A DNA stretch of 64,000 nt. It comes from Amycolatopsis pithecellobii (lineage in GTDB: Bacteria > Actinomycetota > Actinomycetes > Mycobacteriales > Pseudonocardiaceae). The stretch spans positions 1 to 64,000 of the forward strand of contig NZ_WMBA01000040.1 of assembly GCF_009707865.1 (NCBI RefSeq), written 5' to 3'. Of this stretch, positions 55,154-63,937 are shown one piece after another. Position numbers and translations under genes: made by a program. Below the pieces are notes generated by a model that saw nothing but the letters and a program-made list of their open reading frames with translations, was not told the origin of the DNA and made no database searches. Each line of letters starts with the position of its first letter. The first letter of the stretch is position 1.

Positions 55154-55177
55154 GGATCAGGAAGCGTTCCCTGATCC
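55154..55177. promoter_or_regulatory. Inverted repeat before the prenyltransferase gene
   Basis: GGATCAGG and CCTGATCC, perfect 8-bp arms with an 8-nt spacer, end 13 bp before the GTG start, just touching the ribosome site (GGAGG at 55179). An operator or an RNA hairpin over the translation start are both possible. Confidence 0.4.
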
Positions 55178-55190
55178 TGGAGGCTGAGCC

Positions 55191-56246
55191 GTGCGAACCT
55201 GGGCGAATGCCCGTCCGGCCGCACTCACGTACCGCGAGGTGGTCGCGGCGCATCTGGAGGTGCTGACGGAGTTCATCGACCCGGCGGCCGGAACCGCCTC
55301 GCAGCTCGACCTCGTCGGGTCGGTACTGGGGGAGTGGGCGGATGAGCCGGTGTCGCGCTGGGACCAGCACCATTCGTTCGCCGCGAACGACGGCTCACCG
55401 GTGGAGTTTTCCTTCGCGATGTCCCGGTGCGCGGCGGAAGCGCGACTGCTTTTCGAACCGCTGGACCCCACGCGGCCCGCAACATCTCAGGCGGGACACC
55501 AGTTCATCGCGCGGTTGGACGACGTGGGCGTCGACGTGAGCAGGTTCCGGCGCGTGGAGGATCTCTTCGCCGGTCCGTGGTCAGGCCCGTTCTCGATGCT
55601 GTGCTCGGCGGCGTTGAAGGCCACCGGCAGCCCGCTGTTCAAGGTGTACCTCAACCCCACGGTCGGCGGGCGAGCGCCGCAGGAGGTCGTCGAGGCGGCG
55701 ATGAGCCGGCTCGGGCTGGGCGCACCATGGTCGCGCGTCGCGGCGCAGCTGGGTGGATTCGGCTTGCCCAGCAAGGAAATCGCGTTGTTCGCGCTGGACC
55801 TCGGCCACTCGTCCGATGCGCGGGTGAAGGTGTACCTCCGGCACACCGCCTGCGGGCCCGAAGCGGTCGAGCGGGTTGCAGAACTGGCGGACGACCATCA
55901 GCCGGACCTGTTCGCCAAGATCCTCGGCCGGCTCTACGGCGGCTCCGCAGGCAGCCTGGCGAAGGCGCCGATGACCTGCCTGTCGTTCCAAGGAAACCGG
56001 CCGGCCTCGGTGACCTTGTACTGCCCGCTGGATCCGAACGTCGGCAATGATCTCGAAGCGAGCGCGCGCGTGGTGGATCTGCTGGAAATGGCGGGCATCG
56101 CGCCGGAGCTCTTCAGCGCGCTCGCCACCGCCATCTCCGGCCCCGACCTCGCTCGCGGGCGCAGGCTCAGCTGGCTCAGCTACAAGCGGCCCGCGGATCC
56201 TGTCGTGACGATCTACGCCGGACTCGACGGTCCTCAGGCCACATAG
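55191..56246 (+). CDS. DMATS-type aromatic (indole) prenyltransferase
   Basis: 351 residues of the ABBA/PT-barrel fold, DMATS branch: YREVVAAHLEVLTEFIDP and SPVEFSFAMSRCAAEARLLF near the start, then the strand repeats LFKVYLNPTVGG, VKVYLRHTACG, SVTLYCPLDPN and VTIYAGLDGP whose Lys/Tyr residues bind the prenyl diphosphate. Transfers a prenyl group to an aromatic such as a tryptophan or tyrosine derivative. GTG start with GGAGG 7 nt upstream. No tryptophanase, P450 or NRPS is adjacent, so the product is unknown; it converges and overlaps slightly with the esterase gene. Confidence 0.85.
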   Translation: MRTWANARPAALTYREVVAAHLEVLTEFIDPAAGTASQLDLVGSVLGEWADEPVSRWDQHHSFAANDGSPVEFSFAMSRCAAEARLLFEPLDPTRPATSQAGHQFIARLDDVGVDVSRFRRVEDLFAGPWSGPFSMLCSAALKATGSPLFKVYLNPTVGGRAPQEVVEAAMSRLGLGAPWSRVAAQLGGFGLPSKEIALFALDLGHSSDARVKVYLRHTACGPEAVERVAELADDHQPDLFAKILGRLYGGSAGSLAKAPMTCLSFQGNRPASVTLYCPLDPNVGNDLEASARVVDLLEMAGIAPELFSALATAISGPDLARGRRLSWLSYKRPADPVVTIYAGLDGPQAT

Positions 56247-57121
56247 CGTCCGAGGAAGCCGAGCACACCGGGCACCACGGTCCGGTTGAAGGAGTCCCCG
56301 TGCGGGCCGTGCGCGGTGTAAGCCACGGACGGGTGGGTGGCCGCGATGAACTGCCGGACGCCCTGGATGAACGGGTCCTCCGTGCCGCACCACACACCGG
56401 TCGCCACGTTTCCGGCGGCTGTCAGGTGCTTGAGCGGGTCCATCGACGCCCAGTCCGTGGCGTCGCGGAATGCCTGCCGCTTGGCCATTTCCTGCCACGA
56501 CAGGATCAACGCGGGCGCCAGCAGCGCGAGCGCGCGCACCGGCAGCCGGCGTTCCGCCCTGCGCCGCGCGTACAGCAGCGCGCCGAACCCGCCCATCGAC
56601 ATGCCCATCACCGCGAACGGCAGCCCGTCCGCCCCGCCGAGCGAGCGCTGCCGCAGCCACTGTGGCACCTCTTCCAGCAGCATCCGCATCGGGTCGTCAC
56701 CGGGGGTGTGCTGATGCCAGTAGCTGTCGCCGCCGTCAACGGCCACCAGGCCGAACGCGGGTGACGCGTGCCGGGCGACCTGGTCGGTCAGCGTGGTGAG
56801 GGTGCCGGTCGGTGCCGCCGTCCGCGCGCGGCCGTGCAGACCGTGCAACGCCAGCACCATCGGCAGGCCGTCGGCGGGTGCTCTGGCCGGCAGCAACGTC
56901 ACGAGATCGACTTCGCGCCCTCGCGCGTCCGACCAGACGCGCTCGACCCTGGCGGCGCCGAGTGGGTTCGCCGACGTGCTCGGGGTGGCGCCGAGCGCCC
57001 GCTGCACCGGCGGGTCGGCCGTCATCGCACCCAGCTCGGTCGCGGCCGCGAACGCGGCGACGCCCAGGCCGGCCCCGCCCGCCACGAGCAACGTCCGGCG
57101 GCTGATCCGCAATCTGTCCAT
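56234..57121 (-). CDS. Tat-exported alpha/beta hydrolase (antigen-85/esterase-like)
   Basis: 295 residues. A twin-arginine signal opens the protein (RLRISRRTLLVAGGAG), then the mature hydrolase: LALHGLHGRART (oxyanion loop), nucleophile serine in VMGMSMGGFGALLYA, aspartate in CGTEDPFIQGV, histidine in GPHGDSF. It resembles the esterase-D/antigen-85 group that acts on cell-wall esters. Start ATG has no clear ribosome site; 14 bp after fdhD on the same strand, so probably cotranscribed. Confidence 0.82.
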   Translation of the reverse strand: MDRLRISRRTLLVAGGAGLGVAAFAAATELGAMTADPPVQRALGATPSTSANPLGAARVERVWSDARGREVDLVTLLPARAPADGLPMVLALHGLHGRARTAAPTGTLTTLTDQVARHASPAFGLVAVDGGDSYWHQHTPGDDPMRMLLEEVPQWLRQRSLGGADGLPFAVMGMSMGGFGALLYARRRAERRLPVRALALLAPALILSWQEMAKRQAFRDATDWASMDPLKHLTAAGNVATGVWCGTEDPFIQGVRQFIAATHPSVAYTAHGPHGDSFNRTVVPGVLGFLGRYVA

Positions 57122-57135
57122 AGTGGTGGGACGCG

Positions 57136-57972
57136 TCAGGCGACGGCCGGTTCGAGCACGCGGTGCTCTCCGGTGTAGAGGTTCATGCTGGCGCCACGCA
57201 GGAACCCGACGAGCGTCATCCCGTTCTCCTCGGCCAGTTCCACGGCGAGTGACGACGGCGCGGAAACCGCTGCCAGCAAAGGAATCCCGGCCATCGCGGC
57301 CTTCTGCACGAGTTCGAACGAGGCACGCCCGGAGACCAGCAACCCGGTGTCGCCCAACGGGATCCGGCCCTCCAGCAGGGCCCAGCCCAGCACCTTGTCC
57401 ACCGCGTTGTGCCGGCCGACGTCCTCCCGGACCGCGAGCAGCGTGCCGTCCGCGCGGAACAGTCCCGCCGCGTGCAGACCACCGGTGCTGGCGAATACCT
57501 TTTGCTTGTCCCGCAACGCATCCGGCAGACCGGAGAGCACCTCGGGCGACACCGCGAACGTCGATTCGCCCGGTGCGAACCGGGTCTTGAGCTTCACCGC
57601 GTCGAGCGCGGCCTTGCCGCACACCCCGCACGAGGACGTGGTGTAGAAGTTGCGCTCCACCCCGGTCTCCGGCGGCGCGACACCGTCGGCGAGCGTCACG
57701 TCCAGCACGTTGTAGGTGTTGCGGCCCTGGTCGTCGACGCCGTCGCAGTAACGCGCGCCGTACACGTCGTCGGCCGAGCCGAGTACGCCTTCGGACAGCA
57801 GGAAGCCGTGCGCCAGCTCGACGTCGTGGCCGGGCGTGCGCATGGTCACCGCCAGCGCCTTGCCGCCGACGCGGATCTCCAGCGGTTCCTCGGCGGCGAG
57901 CGAGTCCGGCCGCCGCCGCTGCCCGTTCTCGGTCAGCATCCGCACCGGTCGCCGCACGGTCACTCGGCCCAT
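57136..57972 (-). CDS. fdhD: Formate dehydrogenase sulfurtransferase FdhD
   Basis: 278 residues. [16 protein letters not shown] holds the CxxC (C115, C118) used to relay sulfur from a cysteine desulfurase to the Mo cofactor; [16 protein letters not shown] and [16 protein letters not shown] complete the family. Activates molybdo formate dehydrogenases by sulfurating the cofactor; the FdhF/YdeP-type gene at 61.5-63.8 kb is the evident client. ATG with GGAGAG upstream, preferred over a start 15 nt earlier. Confidence 0.95.
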   Translation of the reverse strand: MGRVTVRRPVRMLTENGQRRRPDSLAAEEPLEIRVGGKALAVTMRTPGHDVELAHGFLLSEGVLGSADDVYGARYCDGVDDQGRNTYNVLDVTLADGVAPPETGVERNFYTTSSCGVCGKAALDAVKLKTRFAPGESTFAVSPEVLSGLPDALRDKQKVFASTGGLHAAGLFRADGTLLAVREDVGRHNAVDKVLGWALLEGRIPLGDTGLLVSGRASFELVQKAAMAGIPLLAAVSAPSSLAVELAEENGMTLVGFLRGASMNLYTGEHRVLEPAVA

Positions 57973-57981
57973 GGTCTCTCC

Positions 57982-58038
57982 TGCCAAATGTTGCCAAAAA
58001 GTTCTACAAGTCAGTAATACGCCGACAACCTGTTGGCA
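57982..58038. promoter_or_regulatory. Repeated TGCCAA motifs in the fdhD/transporter promoter region
   Basis: TGCCAAA occurs twice 10 bp apart (57982-57988, 57992-57998), and once inverted as TTGGCA (58033-58038), between the divergent fdhD and the OFA-type carrier. One helical turn spacing suits a dimeric regulator; the GntR protein nearby is an untested candidate. Confidence 0.35.
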
Positions 58039-58078
58039 CTAAATTGCACTCTCGATACCAGCCTAGGGGAGCGTCACC

Positions 58079-59443
58079 GTGGCCGTCACCTTCCTCGACC
58101 GTGCCCGCACGGTCGCGCCCGAGAACTGGAGCCGGTGGCTGATCCCGCCGGCGGCTCTGTCGGTGCACCTGGCCATCGGCCAGGCCTACGCCTGGAGCGT
58201 GTTCAAGCCGCCGCTGGAGAGTGCGCTGCAGCTGTCCGGCACGCTCAGCGCGCTACCGTTCCAGCTCGCCATCGTGATGCTCGGGCTGTCCGCGGCGTTC
58301 GGTGGCACGTATGTCGAGCGCAACGGCCCGCGCTGGGCGATGTTCGTCTCGATGACGTGCTTCTCCACGGGCTTCCTTGTCGCCGCGCTCGGCGCCGTGA
58401 CCTCGCAGTTCTGGCTCGTCGTGCTCGGCTACGGGGTGATCGGCGGGATCGGGCTCGGCATCGGCTACATCTCGCCGGTTTCGACGCTCATCAAGTGGTT
58501 CCCCGATCGGCCGGGGATGGCGACCGGTATCGCGATCATGGGCTTCGGTGGTGGCGCGCTCATCGCGTCACCGTGGTCCAGCCAGATGGTGCAGTCCTTC
58601 GGCAGCACGCCCGGCGGCATCGGCACCGCGTTTCTGATTCATGGCCTCGCCTACGCGGGTTTCATGTCGCTGGGCGTGTTCTTGATCCGGGTGCCTGCGC
58701 CGGGGTGGCGTCCCAGCGGCTGGGAACCGCCGGCGAGGGGCGCCGCGATGATCACCACCGCGCACGTCTCGGCCGCCAATGCGACGAAGACCCCGCAGTT
58801 CTGGTGCCTGTGGATGGTGTTGTGCTGCAATGTGACGGCGGGGATCGGCATCCTGGAGAAGGCCTCGCCGATGATCACCGACTTCTTCCGGAACACCGCG
58901 GTGCCGGTCGGCCCCGCGGCCGCGGCGGGGTTCGTCGCGTTGCTGTCGCTGACCAACATGCTCGGCCGGTTCGTCTGGTCGTCCACTTCGGACCTGGTGG
59001 GGCGCAAGAACATCTACCGCGGTTATCTCGGTATCGGCGCGGTCCTGTACCTGATCATCGCGCTCGCCGGGAACTCGTCGAAGCTGGTGTTCATCCTGTG
59101 CGCCATGCTCATTCTTTCCTTCTACGGCGCGGGTTTCGCGACGCTGCCGGCGTACCTCAAGGACCTGTTCGGCAGCTACCAGGTCGGCGCGATCCACGGC
59201 AGGCTGCTGACCGCGTGGTCGGTCGCCGGGGTGGCGGGGCCGCTGATCGTCAACGCGATCGCGGACAACGAGAAGCGAGCCGGGAAGCAAGGTCCAGACC
59301 TCTACACGATGTCCTTCGCCATCATGATCGGGTTGCTGGTACTCGGTTTTCTCGCGAACGAGTTCATCCGGCCGGTCAAGGAGAAGTTCCACGAGCCGGG
59401 CCCGGCACAACCCGCAGCGGCGGCCGAGAAGGAGGCGGCATGA
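58079..59443 (+). CDS. MFS carrier of the oxalate:formate antiporter (OFA) type
   Basis: 454 residues, twelve membrane helices. AIGQAYAWSVFKPPLESALQ, LGIGYISPVSTLIKWFPDRP (the family loop), ASPMITDFFRNTAVP and LTNMLGRFVWSSTSDLVGRK are typical OFA segments. Moves small carboxylates such as oxalate or formate. GTG start with GGGGAG upstream. The small subunit gene overlaps by 4 nt; fdhD is divergent, which fits formate/oxalate metabolism. Confidence 0.87.
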   Translation: MAVTFLDRARTVAPENWSRWLIPPAALSVHLAIGQAYAWSVFKPPLESALQLSGTLSALPFQLAIVMLGLSAAFGGTYVERNGPRWAMFVSMTCFSTGFLVAALGAVTSQFWLVVLGYGVIGGIGLGIGYISPVSTLIKWFPDRPGMATGIAIMGFGGGALIASPWSSQMVQSFGSTPGGIGTAFLIHGLAYAGFMSLGVFLIRVPAPGWRPSGWEPPARGAAMITTAHVSAANATKTPQFWCLWMVLCCNVTAGIGILEKASPMITDFFRNTAVPVGPAAAAGFVALLSLTNMLGRFVWSSTSDLVGRKNIYRGYLGIGAVLYLIIALAGNSSKLVFILCAMLILSFYGAGFATLPAYLKDLFGSYQVGAIHGRLLTAWSVAGVAGPLIVNAIADNEKRAGKQGPDLYTMSFAIMIGLLVLGFLANEFIRPVKEKFHEPGPAQPAAAAEKEAA

Positions 59444-59658
59444 ACTCGTCGCGGCGGCCGTGGTTGCTACTGTGCCGTTCGTTACCAATCCGACGGCAGC
59501 CACGGCGGAAATGGGTGTCGACGAGCAGGTCGGCTGCGGACCGTGTCCGCCTACTTTCGGGCGGATTGGTAACGCTGGCCTGGCTGTGGGTGGGACTTCC
59601 CTTCGCCTATGGCGTGTACGAGTTGGTCCGCAAGGTGATTCAGCTCTTCGGCGGCTGA
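59440..59658 (+). CDS. MFS transporter small subunit, with inserted N-terminal segment
   Basis: 72 residues; the conserved part is the single helix LVTLAWLWVGLPFAYGVYEL then VRKVIQLFGG, as in the small subunit that accompanies OFA carriers (usually only ~35-50 residues). The excess is a basic N-terminal segment coded by a 105-bp sequence with 13-bp terminal inverted repeats. ATGA overlap with the carrier gene. The end overlaps the convergent GntR gene by 19 bp. Confidence 0.68.
   Translation: MNSSRRPWLLLCRSLPIRRQPRRKWVSTSRSAADRVRLLSGGLVTLAWLWVGLPFAYGVYELVRKVIQLFGG
59480..59584. repeat. 105-bp segment with 13-bp terminal inverted repeats
   Basis: CGTTACCAATCCG at the left and CGGATTGGTAACG at the right are perfect complements; a nested GCAGCC/GGCTGC pair sits inside. 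It interrupts the expected short gene while keeping a frame open. It could be a small palindromic (MITE-like) insertion or a structured part of the mRNA. Confidence 0.6.
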
Positions 59659-60311
59659 TCTTCCGGCGGGGTGGCGAGCCCGGCGAGCAATGCCCGCCGC
59701 GCCGAGTGCACATGCTCCTCGGCCACGGTGGCGAGCCGCTTGGTCTGGCCCGCGCGGATCAGCCTGGCCAGTTCACGATGCTCGCGTTCGACCCGGTCCT
59801 GGTAGTCGTGGCCCAGCCGGATTCGGTGCGCCTGGAACAGGTGGACCTGGGACCGCACCGCGTGCCACGCGGCGAGCAGCCGCTGGTTGCCCGCCGCGCG
59901 ATAGATGATTTCGTGGAACTCCAGATCCAGCGACAACGCCCGCTCTGCGGCGGTTTCGGCGGCCATCTGCCCGACCAGCCAGTCCAGTTCGTCGAGGTCT
60001 TCGGCGGACGCGTGCGCGGCGGCGGTCGTTGCGGCAAGGCGGTCGAGAGCGCCGCGGACGTCGTAGACCTCCTGGATGTCGGACTCGGTGAGACCGATCA
60101 CGTGCGTGCCCTTGTGCCACACGCTCCGCACGAGGCCTTCGCGCTCCAGCACCGCCAGGCCTTCTCGCACCGAACCGCGGCTGACCCGCAGTGACGCGGC
60201 GAGTTCGACTTCGCGCAGCGCACTGGCAGGCGGGATCCGGCCGGCGAAGATCTCCTCGCGGATCCGGTCGGCCGCCTCCTCGGCGAGACCGCGACGCTGA
60301 GCGGGTTGCAT
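59640..60311 (-). CDS. GntR/FadR-subfamily (FCD) regulator
   Basis: ~223 residues from the inner ATG. Winged helix LAEEAADRIREEIFAGRIPP, LAASLRVSRGSVREGLAVLE, wing RSVWHKGTHVIGL, then a helical FCD domain with LEFHEIIYRAAGNQRLLAAW. The start inside the frame (MQPAQRRGL) leaves the palindrome GAATGT-TG-ACATTC just outside the gene, as an autoregulatory operator should be; a start 24 nt upstream would bury it. Divergent from the VOC gene, which it probably controls. Confidence 0.85.
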   Translation of the reverse strand: MQPAQRRGLAEEAADRIREEIFAGRIPPASALREVELAASLRVSRGSVREGLAVLEREGLVRSVWHKGTHVIGLTESDIQEVYDVRGALDRLAATTAAAHASAEDLDELDWLVGQMAAETAAERALSLDLEFHEIIYRAAGNQRLLAAWHAVRSQVHLFQAHRIRLGHDYQDRVEREHRELARLIRAGQTKRLATVAEEHVHSARRALLAGLATPPEDQPPKS

Positions 60312-60315
60312 GTTC

Positions 60316-60329
60316 GAATGTTGACATTC
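60316..60329. promoter_or_regulatory. Operator candidate for the divergent GntR regulator
   Basis: GAATGT-TG-ACATTC is a perfect inverted repeat, extended by ATGTTC/GGACAT at its edges, in the 68-bp space between the GntR start and the VOC gene start. Confidence 0.55.
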
Positions 60330-60379
60330 GGACATGGCGCACGTCAAGCTGGAGCCACGACGACTTCGAAGGAGCTGCC

Positions 60380-60799
60380 ATGACCCGGCCTGGTTTTCAT
60401 CTCGCCATCCCCGTGGACGATCTGGCCCGCGCCCGCGAGTTCTACGGCGGGGTGCTCGGACTGCCGGAGGGGCGCTCGGACACCACGTGGGTGGACTGGA
60501 ACTTCCGCGGACACCAGGTGGTGACGCACGTGGTTCCGGGCGCTCGCACGGAATCCGGCCGCAACCCGGTCGACGGGCACAACGTGCCGGTCCCGCACTT
60601 CGGGCTGATCCTGTCCATTTCGGACTTTCACGAGCTGGTGGGAAAGCTGCGCGCGGCGCACACCGAGTTCGTGATCGAGCCGTACCAGCGGTTCGCGGGT
60701 GAAGCGGGGGAACAGTGGACCATGTTCCTGCACGACCCCGCGGGAAATGCGTTGGAGTTCAAGGCTTTCCGCGACGAGTCGCAGGTCTTCGCGAAATGA
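60380..60799 (+). CDS. VOC-family (glyoxalase/dioxygenase-like) protein
   Basis: 139 residues: FHLAIPVDDLARAREFYGGV, GHQVVTHVV, HFGLILSISDFHELV and WTMFLHDPAGNALEFKAF. Metal ligands of a glyoxalase-type site fit H in FHLAIP, H in PHFGLIL and E in NALEFK. Substrate unknown. AAGGAG before ATG; ATGA overlap with the SDR gene. Confidence 0.86.
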   Translation: MTRPGFHLAIPVDDLARAREFYGGVLGLPEGRSDTTWVDWNFRGHQVVTHVVPGARTESGRNPVDGHNVPVPHFGLILSISDFHELVGKLRAAHTEFVIEPYQRFAGEAGEQWTMFLHDPAGNALEFKAFRDESQVFAK

Positions 60800-61548
60800 G
60801 CCGGGGCGTGCTGGTCACCGGTGCGTCGGCCGGGCTGGGGCGGGCCGTGGCGCTCGCGTTCGCCGAACGGGGTGACCGCGTCGCCGTGCACTACCACTCG
60901 AACCGGACCGACGCCGAGGCCACGCTGAAAACCTTGCCCGGCAACGGACACACGCTCATCCAAGGTGACGTCGCCACGTCCCCGCAGCACATCGCGGACG
61001 CGGCGGAGGAGGCGCTCGGCGGGGTCGACGTCCTGGTGAACAACGCCGCCGTGGCACCCACTTCGGCCAACGCGCACCCGCTACCTGAGGCGAGTTTCGA
61101 GCACTGGCAACAAATGTGGCGTGAGTCGGTGGACGTCAATGTGCTCGGTGCCGCCGATCTGACTTACTGCGTCGCGCGGCACCTGATCGAGCGTGGCGCG
61201 GCGGGCCACATCGTCAACGTCGGTTCGCGTGGCGCGTTCCGTGGGGAACCCGACCACCCCGCCTATGGTGCGGCGAAGGCCGCGCTGCACGCGATGGGTC
61301 AGTCACTCGCGGTTTCCCTTGCGTCCCACGACATCGCGGTGTCTTCGGTGGCGCCGGGGCCCATCGCGACCGAGCGTCTCGCCGGCAAGCTGACCGGCGA
61401 GACCGGGGCGGCGCTCAACGCGCAGAGCCCGTTCGGCCGGGTCGCCGAGCCGCGCGAGATCGCCGAAGCCATCGTCGGTCTCACGGACTCGCCGTGGGCG
61501 TCCGGCGCCATCCTCGACCTCAACGGCGCGTCATACCTGCGCAGCTGA
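60796..61548 (+). CDS. Short-chain dehydrogenase/reductase
   Basis: 250 residues: VLVTGASAGLGRAVALAFAE, NNAAVAPTSANAHPLPE, VNVGSRGAFRGE with the catalytic Ser, and HPAYGAAKAALHAMG (YxxxK). Forms a two-gene unit with the VOC protein under the divergent GntR regulator. Overlaps the convergent oxidoreductase gene by 18 bp. Confidence 0.89.
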   Translation: MSRGVLVTGASAGLGRAVALAFAERGDRVAVHYHSNRTDAEATLKTLPGNGHTLIQGDVATSPQHIADAAEEALGGVDVLVNNAAVAPTSANAHPLPEASFEHWQQMWRESVDVNVLGAADLTYCVARHLIERGAAGHIVNVGSRGAFRGEPDHPAYGAAKAALHAMGQSLAVSLASHDIAVSSVAPGPIATERLAGKLTGETGAALNAQSPFGRVAEPREIAEAIVGLTDSPWASGAILDLNGASYLRS

Positions 61549-63846
61549 GCGATGCTCCAACCGGACGACGACCGCCTTGGACACCGGGGTGCCGGACTTC
61601 TTGGCCACGGAACCCAGCGGTACCAAGGCGTTCGCCTCCGGGAAGTACGCGGCCGCGCACCCGCGCGCGGTCGGGTACGCGACGATCCGGAACGCCTCCG
61701 CGCGCCGGTCCCCGTCCTCCCATTCCGAAACCAGGTCCACGATCTCACCGTCGGCGAAGCCGAGTTCCGCGATGTCCTCGGCGTGTACCAGAACCACTCG
61801 CCGTGCGTCCTCGATCCCGCGGTAGCGGTCGGAAAGCCCGTAGATCGTGGTGTTGTACTGGTCGTGACTGCGCAGCGTCTGCAGCAGCAACCGGCCCGGC
61901 GGAACGTGCGGAAATTCCAGCTCGCTGGCCGTGAAGTTCGCCTTGCCGGTGTTCGTGCGGAACTCCCGTGAGTCACGCGGCGGATGCGGCAACACGAACC
62001 CGTCCGGCTCGCGCACCCGCGCGTTGTAGTCCGCGCAACCGGGCACCACCCGGGAAATCCGGTCCCGGATCCGGTCGTAGTCCTGCTCGAACTCCCGCCA
62101 CGGCACCGCGTGGTCCGCGCCGAACAACGCACCCGCGAGGCGGCAGATGATCGCGACCTCCGACAACAGCCGCGGGCTCGCCGGCTGCAGCCTGCCGCGC
62201 GAGGAGTGCACCGAGGACATCGAGTCCTCGACCGTGACGAACTGTTCCCCACTGGCCTGGATATCGCGTTCGGTGCGGCCGAGTGTGGGCAGGATCAGCG
62301 CGGTCTTGCCGGGCACGACATGTGAGCGGTTGAGCTTCGTCGACACCTGCACGGTGAGCTCGCACGCCCGCAACGCGCGCTCGGTCAGCACGGAGTCCGG
62401 CGTGGCCGCGGCGAAATTACCGCCCATACCCAGGAAAACCTTGCCCTTGCCGTCGCGCATCGCGGCGATCGCGGCGACCGTGTCGAAACCGTGCTTGCGC
62501 GGCATCGGAATGCCGAATTCTGTTTCCAGGCTAGCCATGAAGGTCTCGGGCATCTTTTCCCAGACACCCATCGTGCGATCGCCCTGCACGTTGGAGTGCC
62601 CGCGCACCGGGCACAGCCCGGCACCCGGTTTGCCGATCATGCCGCGCAGCAACGCAAGGTTCGTGATCTCCTGGATGGTCGCGACGGCGTGCCGGTGCTG
62701 GGTCACGCCCATCGCCCAGCAGTAGACCGTGCGCTTCGACTCGGCGATCATCCGCGCGATCCGGACGATCTGTTCCCGCTCCAGCCCGGTCGCCTCGTCG
62801 ATCGCCGCCCAGTCGAGCTCACGCAGGTTCTTCGCGTACTCCTCGAAACCGTGGGAGGAGTCCTTGATGAACTCGTGGTCGAGCACCGTGCCCGGCGCCG
62901 CGTCCTCCCATGACAGCAACAGATGCCCGATCGCCTGGAACAGCGCGAGGTCCCCGCCGAGGCGGATCTGCGCGAACTCGTCGGCCAGCGCGGTGCCCTT
63001 GCCGACCACGCCGCGCGGGGTCTGCGGGTTCTTGAAGCGCATCAACCCGGCCTCCGGCAACGGGTTCACCGCGATGACCTTCGCACCGCCCGCCTTCGCC
63101 TCTTCGAGCGCGGAGAGCATGCGCGGGTGGTTCGTGCCGGGGTTCTGCCCGACGACGAGGATCAGATCGGCATGGTGGACGTCGGCGAGACTGACCGACC
63201 CCTTGCCTATCCCGGTCGTTTCGGTCAGCGCGGCGCCCGAGGACTCGTGGCACATGTTGCTGCAGTCCGGCAGGTTGTTGGTGCCGAACGAACGCACGAG
63301 CAACTGGTAGAGGAACGCGGCTTCGTTGCTGGTGCGCCCCGAGGTGTAGAAGACGGCTTCGTCCGGTGTGGACAGTGCCCGCAGCTGCTCCGCGATGAGC
63401 GTGAACGCGTCGTCCCAGCTGATCGGCTCGTAGTGGGTCGCGCCGTCACGCAGCACCATCGGCTCGGTCAGCCTGCCCTGCTGACCGAGCCAGTAGTCGG
63501 TCTTGCCCGCCAGCTCGGACACCGGGTGCGCCGCGAAGAACTCCGCGCTCACCCGCCGCTTCGTGGCTTCCTCGGCGACGGCCTTCGCGCCGTTCTCGCA
63601 GAACTCGGCGAGCTTGCGATGCCCGCCGTCGGCCTGCTGCGGCTCGGGCCAGGCACAGCCGGGACAGTCGAAACCGTGCTGCTGGTTGAGCAGGCGCAGC
63701 GCGCGGACGGTACGGCCGGTGCCCATCTGCTCGACGCTGCGCAGCAGCGAGACGGTCACGCCGGTCACCCCGGCGGCCCACTGCTTGGGCGGATGGATCT
63801 CCAGGTCGGCCTCGTCGATGTCGGCCTTCGGCGCGCTGCGTGTCAC
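61531..63846 (-). CDS. FdhF/YdeP-type molybdopterin oxidoreductase
   Basis: 771 residues. HGFDCPGCAWPEPQQ near the start, then FYTSGRTSNEAAFLYQLLVR, SNMCHESSGAALTETTG, VVGQNPGTNHPRM (cofactor binding), CWAMGVTQHRHAVATIQEI, VRGHSNVQGDRTMG and the C-terminal cap. It is a bis-MGD enzyme of the YdeP/formate dehydrogenase-like alpha family, with no N-terminal 4-cysteine Fe-S box of classical NarG/FdhG. Likely a formate or related oxidoreductase matured by FdhD. GTG start with AAGG upstream. Confidence 0.88.
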   Translation of the reverse strand: MTRSAPKADIDEADLEIHPPKQWAAGVTGVTVSLLRSVEQMGTGRTVRALRLLNQQHGFDCPGCAWPEPQQADGGHRKLAEFCENGAKAVAEEATKRRVSAEFFAAHPVSELAGKTDYWLGQQGRLTEPMVLRDGATHYEPISWDDAFTLIAEQLRALSTPDEAVFYTSGRTSNEAAFLYQLLVRSFGTNNLPDCSNMCHESSGAALTETTGIGKGSVSLADVHHADLILVVGQNPGTNHPRMLSALEEAKAGGAKVIAVNPLPEAGLMRFKNPQTPRGVVGKGTALADEFAQIRLGGDLALFQAIGHLLLSWEDAAPGTVLDHEFIKDSSHGFEEYAKNLRELDWAAIDEATGLEREQIVRIARMIAESKRTVYCWAMGVTQHRHAVATIQEITNLALLRGMIGKPGAGLCPVRGHSNVQGDRTMGVWEKMPETFMASLETEFGIPMPRKHGFDTVAAIAAMRDGKGKVFLGMGGNFAAATPDSVLTERALRACELTVQVSTKLNRSHVVPGKTALILPTLGRTERDIQASGEQFVTVEDSMSSVHSSRGRLQPASPRLLSEVAIICRLAGALFGADHAVPWREFEQDYDRIRDRISRVVPGCADYNARVREPDGFVLPHPPRDSREFRTNTGKANFTASELEFPHVPPGRLLLQTLRSHDQYNTTIYGLSDRYRGIEDARRVVLVHAEDIAELGFADGEIVDLVSEWEDGDRRAEAFRIVAYPTARGCAAAYFPEANALVPLGSVAKKSGTPVSKAVVVRLEHRSAAQV

Positions 63847-63937
63847 CTTGTCATCTTCCGACGAGGAGGGCCGCTTGACGAGAGGCGGCGACCGTATCGA
63901 CCGGGATTTGCTGTCGGATTCGTCACACCGGCGAGGG

